Part shown: piece after piece, positions 1 through 5,921 of the stretch
Layout: each line of letters starts with the position of its first letter
How positions within the stretch are numbered: position 1 is the first letter of the stretch
From: Thermopetrobacter sp.
GTDB lineage: Bacteria > Pseudomonadota > Alphaproteobacteria > Rhizobiales > Aestuariivirgaceae
Assembly (NCBI GenBank): GCA_011374735.1
Contig: DRPD01000246.1
Span: 1 to 11,059 of the forward strand
DNA length: 11,059 nucleotides
Direction: 5' to 3'
The notes under the pieces: generated by a model
Databases searched by the model: none
What the model saw: the letters and a program-made list of their open reading frames with translations, nothing else
Told to the model about the DNA's origin: nothing
Translations under genes and position numbers: made by a program

Positions 1-687
1 ATGGTATCGGTGATTCCGTTGACCGTGGCGGCGGTGCTGGCCCTGCCCGTGGCGCGCCCGGTGCTGGCCGCTTCGTCGGTGGGCGAGGCGCTGAGCCTGC
101 TGGCGCAGATGAAGAAGACGGCCGACAGGTGCGGCTTCCTGAGCGCCGCGCAGCGCGACGAGATGGGGACCTTTCTGGCCCGGGCGGAAGTGATCGCGGC
201 CAACCGTGTTGGCGCGGTGGCGACGCGGCGGGCCATCAGCCATGGCAAGCGGGCGGGGGCGACGGCGGCCTGCACGGAGGATCAGGCGGCACTGGTGCGC
301 GAGGCCTATGCGGCGGCCCGCGAGGCGCTGCATGCCAGCGCCAGGCCGGCGCCGCGCCGTCATGTGAACGAACGCCGGGTGGCGCGGCAAAAGCCGAAGG
401 CCACGGCGCGGCGGACGGCCGTGGGGCGCATCGCCGCCACTGACAAGAATGTCACGCGGCGTGAGCAAGGCGATGCGGTGCGCCGCTATGTCGGCCTGAC
501 CAGCCGCTATTACCGGGCGTTGCGCTGCGGTGGCGTGCCGCATGCGCGCATGCGGGCCATGTATCGTCAGGTGAAGGCGCGCCATTACGCGCTGATCAGG
601 AGCCACGGCGGCAAGGTGACGGCGCGGGCCAAGGCGCGGGCCCGGGCCATCGGCACGCGCGGCGGCTGCCGCATCGCCCTCAACTGA
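1..687 (+). CDS. Exported basic protein of unknown function with duplicated C-X46-C module
   Basis: I do not recognise a family. The 228-residue frame opens at the first base of the window, so an upstream start is possible. A hydrophobic stretch (residues 1-23, ending VLA-A) looks like a signal peptide, but it lacks the usual N-terminal Lys/Arg, which hints that the true start is upstream and the gene is 5'-truncated here. The mature part has two similar modules, C44 to C91 and C176 to C223. Each begins Cys-Gly, has exactly 46 residues between its cysteines, and has Met at the eleventh residue after the first Cys. They are joined by an Arg/Lys/Ala/Pro-rich linker (about 112-160). The protein is very basic overall. 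A periplasmic protein with two disulfide-closed helical modules is my inference. Its stop codon overlaps the end of the convergent exchanger gene by 8 bp, so no intergenic terminator separates them. Confidence 0.7.
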   Translation: MVSVIPLTVAAVLALPVARPVLAASSVGEALSLLAQMKKTADRCGFLSAAQRDEMGTFLARAEVIAANRVGAVATRRAISHGKRAGATAACTEDQAALVREAYAAAREALHASARPAPRRHVNERRVARQKPKATARRTAVGRIAATDKNVTRREQGDAVRRYVGLTSRYYRALRCGGVPHARMRAMYRQVKARHYALIRSHGGKVTARAKARARAIGTRGGCRIALN

Positions 688-1648
688 AGCTGGCGCGCAG
701 CGCGATGTAGGCGATGTAGGCGCCGACGAACAGCGCGCCGCGGGTCCGCGTCAGGCCGCGCGAAGAGGCGAAGAAGGCCAGCATCAGGACGGTGGCGGCG
801 AGCATCACCGGCCCGTCGAAGACGGACATCAGGTCGGGATAGGTGAGGCCGCCGGCCATGGCCGCGGCGCCGCCGACGCCCAGCACGTTGAACAGGTTGC
901 TGCCCACCACGTTGCCGTAGGCGACGTCGGAATGGCCGTGGCGCGCCGCCACCAGCGCGCTGGCCAGCTCCGGCGACGAGGTGCCCAGCGCCACCAGGGT
1001 GAGGCCGATCAGGCCGTGCGAGACGCCCAGCGCCGCGGCCACCGCGCTGGCGCCGGACACGAACAGGTGGCCGCCATAGACCAGCATGCCCAAACCGATC
1101 AGCGCCGCCAGGGAAGCCAGCAGCGGATTGCCCAGCAGCGGGTGTGGCTCCACTTCTTCCGCCAGTTCTTCCGCCAGTTCGCGCGACAGACGGGTTTCGC
1201 GCCGCGCCCGGCGGAATTCGTGGCTCAGCAGACCGACGAGGGCCAGGAACAACACCGCCCCGGCGACCGGATGCACGAGGCCGTAGAGCAGGCCGAGCAG
1301 GGCGAACACGCCGCCGGAGAGCAGCAGCGGCAGGGCGTCGCGGGGCAGGGCGCGGGGCTGATGATGCATCGGCAGCACCAACGCCGTGGCGCCGAGCACC
1401 AGCAGGATGTTGGCGGTGTTGCTGCCCAGGATGTTGCCGGTGGCGATTTCCGGCAAGCCCTGCCACACCGCCTGCACCGACACCACCAGTTCCGGCATCG
1501 AGGTGGCGAAGCCGATGATGATGATGCCGACCACCAGCGGCGACAGGTCGAGCCAGCGGCCCAACGCCACGGCGCCGCGCACCATCGCCTCACCGCCCAC
1601 ATACAACAGCCCCAGCCCGAAGGCGATCTCCAGAAACATCCACAGCAT
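680..1648 (-). CDS. CaCA-family sodium/calcium exchanger (YrbG-like)
   Basis: Inner-membrane antiporter of the calcium/cation antiporter superfamily, expected to exchange Ca2+ (or a related cation) for Na+, K+ or H+. The 322-residue protein has the two inverted alpha repeats that define the family. Alpha-1 is at about 46-85, with GFATSMPEL (Glu53) followed by GNILGSNTANILLVLG. Alpha-2 is at about 217-258, with ALGTSSPEL (Glu227) followed by GNVVGSNLFNVLG. Each half contributes about five hydrophobic segments. They are separated by a charged cytoplasmic loop (about 145-170) containing an acidic ELAEELAEEVE stretch. The start at 1648 (MLWMFLEIAF) is chosen because the first membrane helix begins there. 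The open frame runs far upstream, but that part is antisense to pcm and does not look like an exchanger. The gene is divergent from pcm. Length and motifs match bacterial exchangers of 310-370 residues. The ion specificity cannot be told from sequence. Confidence 0.93.
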   Translation of the reverse strand: MLWMFLEIAFGLGLLYVGGEAMVRGAVALGRWLDLSPLVVGIIIIGFATSMPELVVSVQAVWQGLPEIATGNILGSNTANILLVLGATALVLPMHHQPRALPRDALPLLLSGGVFALLGLLYGLVHPVAGAVLFLALVGLLSHEFRRARRETRLSRELAEELAEEVEPHPLLGNPLLASLAALIGLGMLVYGGHLFVSGASAVAAALGVSHGLIGLTLVALGTSSPELASALVAARHGHSDVAYGNVVGSNLFNVLGVGGAAAMAGGLTYPDLMSVFDGPVMLAATVLMLAFFASSRGLTRTRGALFVGAYIAYIALRASFS

Positions 1649-1750
1649 GATCGGATTTGCCCCTTTGAACGAATGGCCCCGCTCAGGCCCCGGCGCGCTC
1701 CCTTTAAGTGCCCCGGCCCGAGTTGGCAACGAAAATCCGCCGGCCGGCGT

Positions 1751-1780
1751 TTGCCGCCGATGGGCGGGATCGCGTATCAT
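1751..1780 (+). promoter_or_regulatory. Candidate sigma-70-type promoter of pcm
   Basis: TTGCCG at 1751-1756 and TATCAT at 1775-1780 are separated by 18 bp, inside the 183-bp gap between the divergent exchanger and pcm genes. The -10 matches TATAAT at five of six positions and is the most AT-rich element in this part of the gap. Transcription would start near 1787, about 45 nt before the pcm ATG. Assigned by eye only. Confidence 0.35.
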
Positions 1781-1831
1781 CATGCGCCAGCGTTGCCCCG
1801 GCAGGCCTTGAATGTCCAGTGCGGCGAAAGC

Positions 1832-2482
1832 ATGACCGATCAATCCACCATAGCGCGGCTTATCATGACCCTGCGCCGGCACGGCATCCGCGATACCCGC
1901 GTCCTGCAGGCCATGGAGGAAACGCCGCGCGAGATGTTCGTCGAAGCGGCCTTCCGCGATCAGGCGTGGGCCGACACCGCCTTGCCGATCGCCTGCGGCC
2001 AGACCATCTCGCAGCCCTATATCGTCGCCTACATGACCGAACAGCTGGAGGTGACACCGACCAGCCGGGTGCTGGAAGTGGGCACCGGGTCGGGCTATCA
2101 GGCGGCGGTGCTGGCGCGGCTGGCGCGGCGGGTTTACACCATCGAACGCCATCGCGATCTGCTGGAGCAGGCCAAACGGCGATTCGCGGCGCTGCGCCTG
2201 AGCAACATCGAAACCCGCGTCGGCGACGGTCATCGCGGCTGGCCGGAGGCGGCGCCGTTCGACCGCATCATCGTCACCGCCGCGGCCGCACATCCCCCCG
2301 CCGCCTTGCTCGACCAGCTGGCGGAGGACGGCGTCATGGTGATCCCGCTCGATGCCGGCGCGATGCATCAGGAACTGGTGCGGATCCGCCGCACGCCGGG
2401 CGGCTTCAGCCGCGAGAGGCTGATTCCGGTGCGCTTCGTGCCGATGCTGAAGGGCGTCGGGCGGCGCGGCAAGCGCGGGTGA
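1832..2482 (+). CDS. pcm: Protein-L-isoaspartate O-methyltransferase
   Basis: Cytoplasmic SAM-dependent repair enzyme that methylates L-isoaspartyl residues arising from damaged Asn/Asp, so that they can revert to normal aspartate. The 216-residue length is typical. Visible family features are GQTISQPYIVAYMTE (56-70); the SAM-binding motif I VLEVGTGSGYQ (80-90); VYTIER (101-106), placing the acidic SAM-ribose contact; GDGHRGWPEAAPFDRIIVTAAA (131-152); and the C-terminal RFVPMLKG (201-208), which resembles the E. coli enzyme closely. The ATG at 1832 is preceded by a weak GAAAG ribosome site. Upstream sequence in the same frame is antisense to the exchanger and was excluded. In many proteobacteria pcm sits between surE and nlpD. 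Here the nlpD-like partner follows after 98 bp, but surE is not adjacent: a divergent exchanger occupies that place. Confidence 0.96.
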   Translation: MTDQSTIARLIMTLRRHGIRDTRVLQAMEETPREMFVEAAFRDQAWADTALPIACGQTISQPYIVAYMTEQLEVTPTSRVLEVGTGSGYQAAVLARLARRVYTIERHRDLLEQAKRRFAALRLSNIETRVGDGHRGWPEAAPFDRIIVTAAAAHPPAALLDQLAEDGVMVIPLDAGAMHQELVRIRRTPGGFSRERLIPVRFVPMLKGVGRRGKRG

Positions 2483-2580
2483 CGGATTCCACAAAATTAA
2501 AACTTGAAACGATTCCTTAACCGCCGGGCGGCAAGATGGGCGACGATCAGTTGGTTCGTCGTAGTCCGGGGTAAGAGTCC
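2483..2580 (+). promoter_or_regulatory. pcm-M23 spacer with two GANTC sites
   Basis: This short spacer has a markedly AT-rich patch (2489-2520) in otherwise GC-rich DNA. It contains two GATTC sites (2485-2489 and 2511-2515) that fit GANTC, the CcrM methylation target of alphaproteobacteria, plus TTGAAA (2504-2509) and TTAACC (2517-2522). I could not assign a convincing -10 hexamer. A purine-rich GGGGTAAGAG (2568-2577) serves as the ribosome site for the M23 gene. A separate, possibly cell-cycle-controlled promoter for the M23 gene is inferred. Confidence 0.4.
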
Positions 2581-3828
2581 ATGTCCACGAAGAATTTCTC
2601 CTTGAAAGCCGCTCGTCTGGCGCTCGTTTCGGTGGCGGTGTCGGCGCTCGCCGCCTGCTCGGCCGATCTGGAACGGCTGGGCGACTATCCGCCGGTGAAG
2701 CCCACGTCCTCCATCTCCAAGAACGACGTGAAAGGCACCCGCGCGCCAGTGCAGCGCGTGGCGCGCGGCAACCTCAACGCGCCGGGCGCGCCAGGCAGCG
2801 CGTCGCAATGGCGCAAGCCGGCGCGCAGCGCCTCGGCCACCGGCGCGCTGGTGGTCAAGCCGGGCCAGACGCTCTATTCCATCGCCCGCGCCAACGGCAA
2901 GTCGGTGCGCGAACTGGCCGCCGCCAACGGCATCACCCCGCCTTATGCGGTGCATGTCGGGCAGCGCCTGATCATCCCCGGCGTGGCCAACCCGATCTCG
3001 CCGGCGCCGACGCTGGCCACGGGGCCGGCGGCCGCGCCGACCGCCACGCCGACGAGGGCCAACCCGCGGCCGAATTTCAGCGGCCCGCGCACCCATACGG
3101 TGGCGGCCGGCGAGACGCTGTTCTCGCTGGGCCGCAAATACGGCGTCAATCCGTTCACCATCGCGGCCCACAATGGCCTGCCCCGCAACGCCCGGCTGAA
3201 TACCGGCCAGGTGTTGCGCATCCCGGCCGCCAATGGCTGGAGCATGGCCGCCGCGCCGCGCCGTGCCACCGAACGACCCGCCACCAGCGCCGATCATCGC
3301 GGCACTGAATTGTCCAAGACCACGCGGACGGCCGACATGCCGCGCGCCGGCGGCGGCAAGGACAATTCCCGCATCGGCCAGGGCGATGACCGGCCGCTGG
3401 CCAAGGACATGCCGAAGCTGGCCGACAATGACCTGACCGCCGGCTTCCGCTGGCCGGTGCGCGGCCGGGTGATCTCCGCCTTCGGCGCCAAGCCCGACGG
3501 CACCCGCAACGAGGGCGTGAACATCGCGGTGCCGGAAGGCGCCGACGTGCATGCCGCGGCCGACGGCGTGGTCGCCTACGCCGGCAACGAATTGAAGGGC
3601 TATGGCAATCTCGTTCTCATCCGCCACAAGGACGGCTGGGTGACGGCCTACGCCCACAACCGCGAGCTGTTCGTCAAGCGCGGCGATCGCATCCGGCGCG
3701 GCCAGGTGATCGCCAAGGCCGGCAAGACCGGCGCCGTGAAGACCCCGCAGCTGCATTTCGAAATCCGCAAGGGGGCGACGGCGGTCAACCCGCTGAAGCA
3801 TCTGGGGCGCGCCACCGCGGCACGCTGA
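2581..3828 (+). CDS. LysM-LysM-M23 (LytM) lipoprotein, NlpD/EnvC-like, probably non-catalytic
   Basis: Predicted envelope lipoprotein of 415 residues. The signal sequence ends in lipobox LAAC (Cys26). A first LysM follows at about 90-133 (VVKPGQTLYSIARANG... GQRLIIPG) and a second at about 171-214 (HTVAAGETLFSLGRKYGV... GQVLRIP), separated by low-complexity linkers. A C-terminal M23/LytM domain spans about 290-405. In active M23 enzymes, zinc is held by the H and D of HxGxD and by the second H of HxH. Here these read N310-E-G-V-N314 and Q390-L-H392, so two of three metal ligands and the first His of HxH are lost. H359 (AYAH) and H392 (LHFE) remain. This pattern matches NlpD/EnvC-type activators of cell-wall amidases rather than a peptidase. 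The pcm-to-M23 order is the classic pcm-nlpD arrangement. Role inferred: septal peptidoglycan splitting through an AmiC-type partner. Confidence 0.92.
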   Translation: MSTKNFSLKAARLALVSVAVSALAACSADLERLGDYPPVKPTSSISKNDVKGTRAPVQRVARGNLNAPGAPGSASQWRKPARSASATGALVVKPGQTLYSIARANGKSVRELAAANGITPPYAVHVGQRLIIPGVANPISPAPTLATGPAAAPTATPTRANPRPNFSGPRTHTVAAGETLFSLGRKYGVNPFTIAAHNGLPRNARLNTGQVLRIPAANGWSMAAAPRRATERPATSADHRGTELSKTTRTADMPRAGGGKDNSRIGQGDDRPLAKDMPKLADNDLTAGFRWPVRGRVISAFGAKPDGTRNEGVNIAVPEGADVHAAADGVVAYAGNELKGYGNLVLIRHKDGWVTAYAHNRELFVKRGDRIRRGQVIAKAGKTGAVKTPQLHFEIRKGATAVNPLKHLGRATAAR

Positions 3829-3878
3829 ACATACCTTCGACCCCTGCAAACGTCAGAAGGTCAAAGGGGGCAGCGATT

Positions 3879-3905
3879 GCCCGGCCGTCATGACAGCGGC
3901 CGGGC
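3879..3905 (+). terminator. Candidate hairpin terminator after the M23 lipoprotein gene
   Basis: A perfect 9-bp stem, GCCCGGCCG (3879-3887) with CGGCCGGGC (3897-3905), encloses a 9-nt loop about 50 bp after the stop codon. The following bases are only mildly T-rich (CTTCG, with CTTTTCC further on), so Rho-independent action is uncertain. Its position, between the M23 gene and the tRNA-Pro promoter region, fits a terminator. Confidence 0.45.
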
Positions 3906-3924
3906 CTTCGCCGTTCATCCGCCC

Positions 3925-3953
3925 TTTTCCTCAACGCCGCGCGGTGCTAAGGA
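3925..3953 (+). promoter_or_regulatory. Candidate promoter of tRNA-Pro
   Basis: GCTAAGGA at 3946-3953 resembles the GCTA-core -10 known for alphaproteobacterial housekeeping promoters. A weak TTTTCC lies at 3925-3930, 17 bp before TAAGGA. Initiation would fall about 8-10 nt before the mature tRNA. Both hexamers match poorly, so this rests mainly on position. Confidence 0.25.
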
Positions 3954-3966
3954 ACATCCCCGACGA

Positions 3967-4043
3967 CGGAGCGTAGCGCAGCCCGGTAGCGCACCACACT
4001 GGGGGTGTGGGGGTCGCCGGTTCGAATCCGGCCGCTCCGACCA
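3967..4043 (+). tRNA. tRNA-Pro (anticodon GGG), CCA encoded
   Basis: A complete 77-nt cloverleaf can be folded by hand. The acceptor stem CGGAGCG pairs with CGCTCCG (7 bp), followed by discriminator A and an encoded CCA. The D arm has GCGC/GCGC. The anticodon stem CCACA (3994-3998)/TGTGG (4006-4010) holds the loop CTGGGGG, with anticodon GGG at 4001-4003. The T arm GCCGG-TTCGAAT-CCGGC is perfect. The C1-G72 first pair is typical of bacterial tRNA-Pro. It should read CCC and CCU codons. The dispersed repeat described below begins 6 bases after the CCA. Confidence 0.98.
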
Positions 4044-4048
4044 ACATT

Positions 4049-4216
4049 CGTTGGATTCGACTTCCGCAAACTGGTGATCCGCAGGAGAGGGCTGCGGTCT
4101 TCCAGTCTCCGCCTTCGTGGGGAAATGCCGCAACCAAGGCTCCGCCGGAGCAACCCTCAAGTCCCCTCCCCCTGGCAGGGGAAGGTCGGCGCGAAGCGCC
4201 GGGTGGGGGTCGGGCC
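4049..4216 (+). repeat. Dispersed tRNA-trailing repeat, copy A
   Basis: This copy runs in the same direction as tRNA-Pro and begins 6 bases after its CCA. It matches the reverse complement of 9955-10108 in order over its length, with exact shared blocks CTTCCGCAAACT, CGGTCTTCCAGT, CCCTCAAGTC and GCCGGGTGGGGG. The first 23 bases (4049-4071) also recur exactly, inverted, at 9917-9939. The copy contains hairpin potential: CCCCTGGCAGGGG at 4169-4181 and CGGCGC-GAA-GCGCCG near 4187-4201. Confidence 0.85.
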
Positions 4217-4247
4217 AAAAACGCATGAGCCAAAAGGAAACCGCATC

Positions 4248-4267
4248 ATGCCGGCGCAAGCCGGCAT
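4248..4267. repeat. Palindromic hairpin ATGCCGGC-GCAA-GCCGGCAT
   Basis: A perfect 8-bp inverted repeat (4248-4255 with 4260-4267) closes a GCAA tetraloop. It has the form of a REP-type intergenic palindrome and pairs naturally with the second hairpin 34 bp downstream as a composite element. Confidence 0.6.
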
Positions 4268-4301
4268 CTCAGGCCGCACACGCATGAGTCCGCGGCACGA
4301 G

Positions 4302-4321
4302 ATCCTGACGTTCGTCAGGAT
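4302..4321. repeat. Palindromic hairpin ATCCTGACG-TT-CGTCAGGAT
   Basis: A perfect 9-bp inverted repeat (4302-4310 with 4313-4321) has a 2-base centre. ATCCTGA...TCAGGATGAC palindromes of this kind are frequent intergenic repeats in alphaproteobacteria, to my knowledge. It is not placed to terminate the ligase gene, whose stop is at 4457 on the other strand, although it might stop read-through. Confidence 0.6.
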
Positions 4322-4361
4322 GACGAGTTTCTTGGTGAGGGATCAGCTTGCGGCAGCCATT

Positions 4362-4410
4362 TCCTCCCCCTGAGAGGCGGTGGCCGACACGAAGCGCCAG
4401 GGTGGGGCGG
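4362..4410 (+). repeat. Partial copy of the tRNA-trailing repeat (3' part)
   Basis: CCTCCCCCTG, then GAAGCGCC, then GGGTGGGG appear in the same order and with similar spacing as in copy A (4165-4208), but the 5' half of the repeat is missing. It ends about 47 bp from the ligase stop codon. It was identified by block order only. Confidence 0.5.
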
Positions 4411-4456
4411 ACTATCAGCTCATGCGCGCAGCATGAAAGACAGCCGCCGATCGGCC

Positions 4457-5689
4457 TCAGGTTTCAGGTTCGCGGCTTCCGATTCCGGCCGCGAACAGGC
4501 CCCACAGCATGCCCAGCAGCAGATAGAAGTGCCGCCAGTGGTCGGTGTCGATCTGAAAGCCCTGCAGGATGAGCAGCGCCAGCGGCGCGAATACGGCGAT
4601 CAGCTCGTGGCGCCAGGGGGAGGGGGTCAAGAGCCCGCGCAGACCAGCCCACAAGGTGGAGCCGACCAGCAGCAGATAGGACACCCCACCCAGCCAGCCA
4701 TAGGCGGCGAAGGCGTTGATATAGACATTGTGCGGGTCTTCGCCGAACATCCGCCCGAACTGATGGGGGCCGAAGCCCAACGGTGCGCCCAGCAGCATCG
4801 GCAGGGCGCGGGCCTGATTGGAAAAACGCCCCACGCCGCCCACGTCATAGGGCTGCAACAGCGCGAAGCGTTGCGCGAACAGCTGGCGGATATTCTCGAA
4901 CGACAGCAGGAAGGCGACCAGCGCCAGCCCGGCCAGCAGGCTGCCGGCGGCGATCAGCACGATGCGGGCGCGCAACGCCGCGTCGCGGGTGGTGATGAAG
5001 GTGAGCAGGGCCAGCAGCAGCAACGATCCCACCAGCACCGCCCAGCCGCCGCGCGAGAAGGCCAGGAAATTGCCGGCCAGAATGACCAGCAACGCCATCG
5101 CGCCCCACAGCTTGTGGCGCATGCGGCCGGTCATGAACCCCTGCACCAGAAACACCGCCGGCGGCACCAGGAAGGTGGAAAACACGTTGGGATCCTTGAA
5201 CGCCCCCTTGGCGCGGCCATAAAGGGTGAAGACATCGCCCGTGCCGGCGATGTCGAAATAGCCCATGATGCCGGTCATCGCCCCCAGCACGCCGGCCACG
5301 ATCCAGCCAGTGCGCAGCGCCGCCATGACGCGGCGCGGATCGCGCAGCGCGGCCATGGCGAAGATCAGCGCCGCAAACCCCATGTAGATGGAGATGAAGA
5401 CGAACATCCAGGCGCGGGATTCGTCGCGACCGGTGATCTGCATGGCGCTGAACAGGCCGCCGACATTATAGAGAATGATGAACGCCATCAGCGGCAACAG
5501 CAGCGGCGACATGGCCAGCCCGCCGAACAGCAACAGGGCGAAGGCCAGCGCGAACAGCAACTCATATGGCGCCGGCTCGATCATCACCAGCCAGCCCGAC
5601 GCGGCGCACAGCCACAGCGCCGCCAGCTGCGCATGGCGCAGCGCGAGGACAGGGCCGTGGGGCGTGGCGGGAAGATGGGTGGCGGTCAT
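4457..5689 (-). CDS. O-antigen ligase/Wzy-like polytopic membrane protein
   Basis: Inner-membrane protein of the O-antigen ligase/polymerase (Wzy_C) family, expected to join or polymerise a lipid-linked glycan on the periplasmic side. The 410 residues include about ten to twelve hydrophobic segments. Family-type motifs are GRAKGAFKDPNVFS (158-171), LAFSRGGW (209-216) at a membrane edge, GRFSNQ (287-292) in the large periplasmic loop, and DPHNVYINAFAAYGWLGG (318-335). The C-terminal segment has DTDHWRHFYLLLGMLWG (381-397), a pattern I associate with alphaproteobacterial members. Whether it is a WaaL-type ligase or an exopolysaccharide polymerase cannot be decided, because no glycosyltransferase cluster is in the window. 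I prefer the ATG at 5689, with GGGA 8 nt upstream. An in-frame ATG at 5728 would add 13 polar residues but has a poor ribosome site. It is divergent from the TPR-SPOR gene. Confidence 0.88.
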   Translation of the reverse strand: MTATHLPATPHGPVLALRHAQLAALWLCAASGWLVMIEPAPYELLFALAFALLLFGGLAMSPLLLPLMAFIILYNVGGLFSAMQITGRDESRAWMFVFISIYMGFAALIFAMAALRDPRRVMAALRTGWIVAGVLGAMTGIMGYFDIAGTGDVFTLYGRAKGAFKDPNVFSTFLVPPAVFLVQGFMTGRMRHKLWGAMALLVILAGNFLAFSRGGWAVLVGSLLLLALLTFITTRDAALRARIVLIAAGSLLAGLALVAFLLSFENIRQLFAQRFALLQPYDVGGVGRFSNQARALPMLLGAPLGFGPHQFGRMFGEDPHNVYINAFAAYGWLGGVSYLLLVGSTLWAGLRGLLTPSPWRHELIAVFAPLALLILQGFQIDTDHWRHFYLLLGMLWGLFAAGIGSREPET

Positions 5690-5731
5690 CAGGGGGTTCC
5701 CGTCGCTTCGCGATGATGTTGCGCCCATCCT

Positions 5732-5773
5732 GGCGGCAAAGCCTTGGTTTATGGTTAACGGAGGCTTTCCGCC
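5732..5773. promoter_or_regulatory. Long bulged hairpin with CtrA-like half-site in the ligase/TPR-SPOR divergent gap
   Basis: GGCGG (5732-5736), a bulged C, and AAAGCCT (5738-5744) pair with AGGCTTT (5762-5768) and CCGCC (5769-5773). This gives 12 bp of stem around a 17-nt loop. The loop holds ATGGTTAAC (5751-5759), whose complement GTTAACCAT contains the TTAACCAT half-motif described for CtrA in alphaproteobacteria. A second TTAACC lies at 5849-5854. The hairpin would sit in the 5' untranslated region of the ligase gene or in the shared control region. Function is inferred. Confidence 0.4.
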
Positions 5774-5921
5774 GCCGCCGCGATTTGATGAAAAGTCCCG
5801 TTTTCGGTCAGGCCGGAAAGGAGACGTTCAACTGCGTTTCATCGCCGCTTAACCGTGATGCGGCATCAATGGGGCAGGTTGGCAAACCCGTTACGATCGT
5901 CCGTCAGTTGGTGAGTGGATC

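Larger units (their letters stand above)
4044..4456. repeat. Gene-free mosaic of intergenic repeats between tRNA-Pro and the ligase gene
   Basis: These 413 bp hold no convincing gene. Short open frames exist but lack ribosome sites or recognisable products. The stretch is a patchwork: a full repeat copy (about 4049-4216); two perfect palindromic hairpins (4248-4267 and 4302-4321) of the kind common in alphaproteobacterial REP-like elements; and a partial second copy of the repeat's 3' part (about 4362-4410). This is the longest non-coding stretch in the window. Confidence 0.75.

Noticed and set aside
932..1831. Plus-strand open frame in front of pcm
   Set aside because: It is antisense to the exchanger gene, Gln/Arg/His-rich low complexity, and kept open by GC bias. 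pcm aligns from the ATG at 1832.
680..2494. Minus-strand open frame of about 600 codons, extending the exchanger far upstream
   Set aside because: The upstream half is antisense to pcm and has no exchanger features. The first membrane helix and family alignment begin at the ATG at 1648.
2497..3849. Minus-strand open frame of 450 codons opposite the M23 lipoprotein gene
   Set aside because: Arg/Gly/Ala-rich shadow sequence with no domain. The plus strand has lipobox, LysM and M23 motifs.
3877..4077. Short plus-strand open frame across the tRNA-Pro gene
   Set aside because: It overlaps an unambiguous tRNA and has no ribosome site or recognisable product.
4433..5716. Plus-strand open frame of 427 codons opposite the ligase gene
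   Set aside because: Gln/His/Arg-rich shadow typical of the antisense of a membrane protein in GC-rich DNA. The minus strand has the membrane helices and family motifs.
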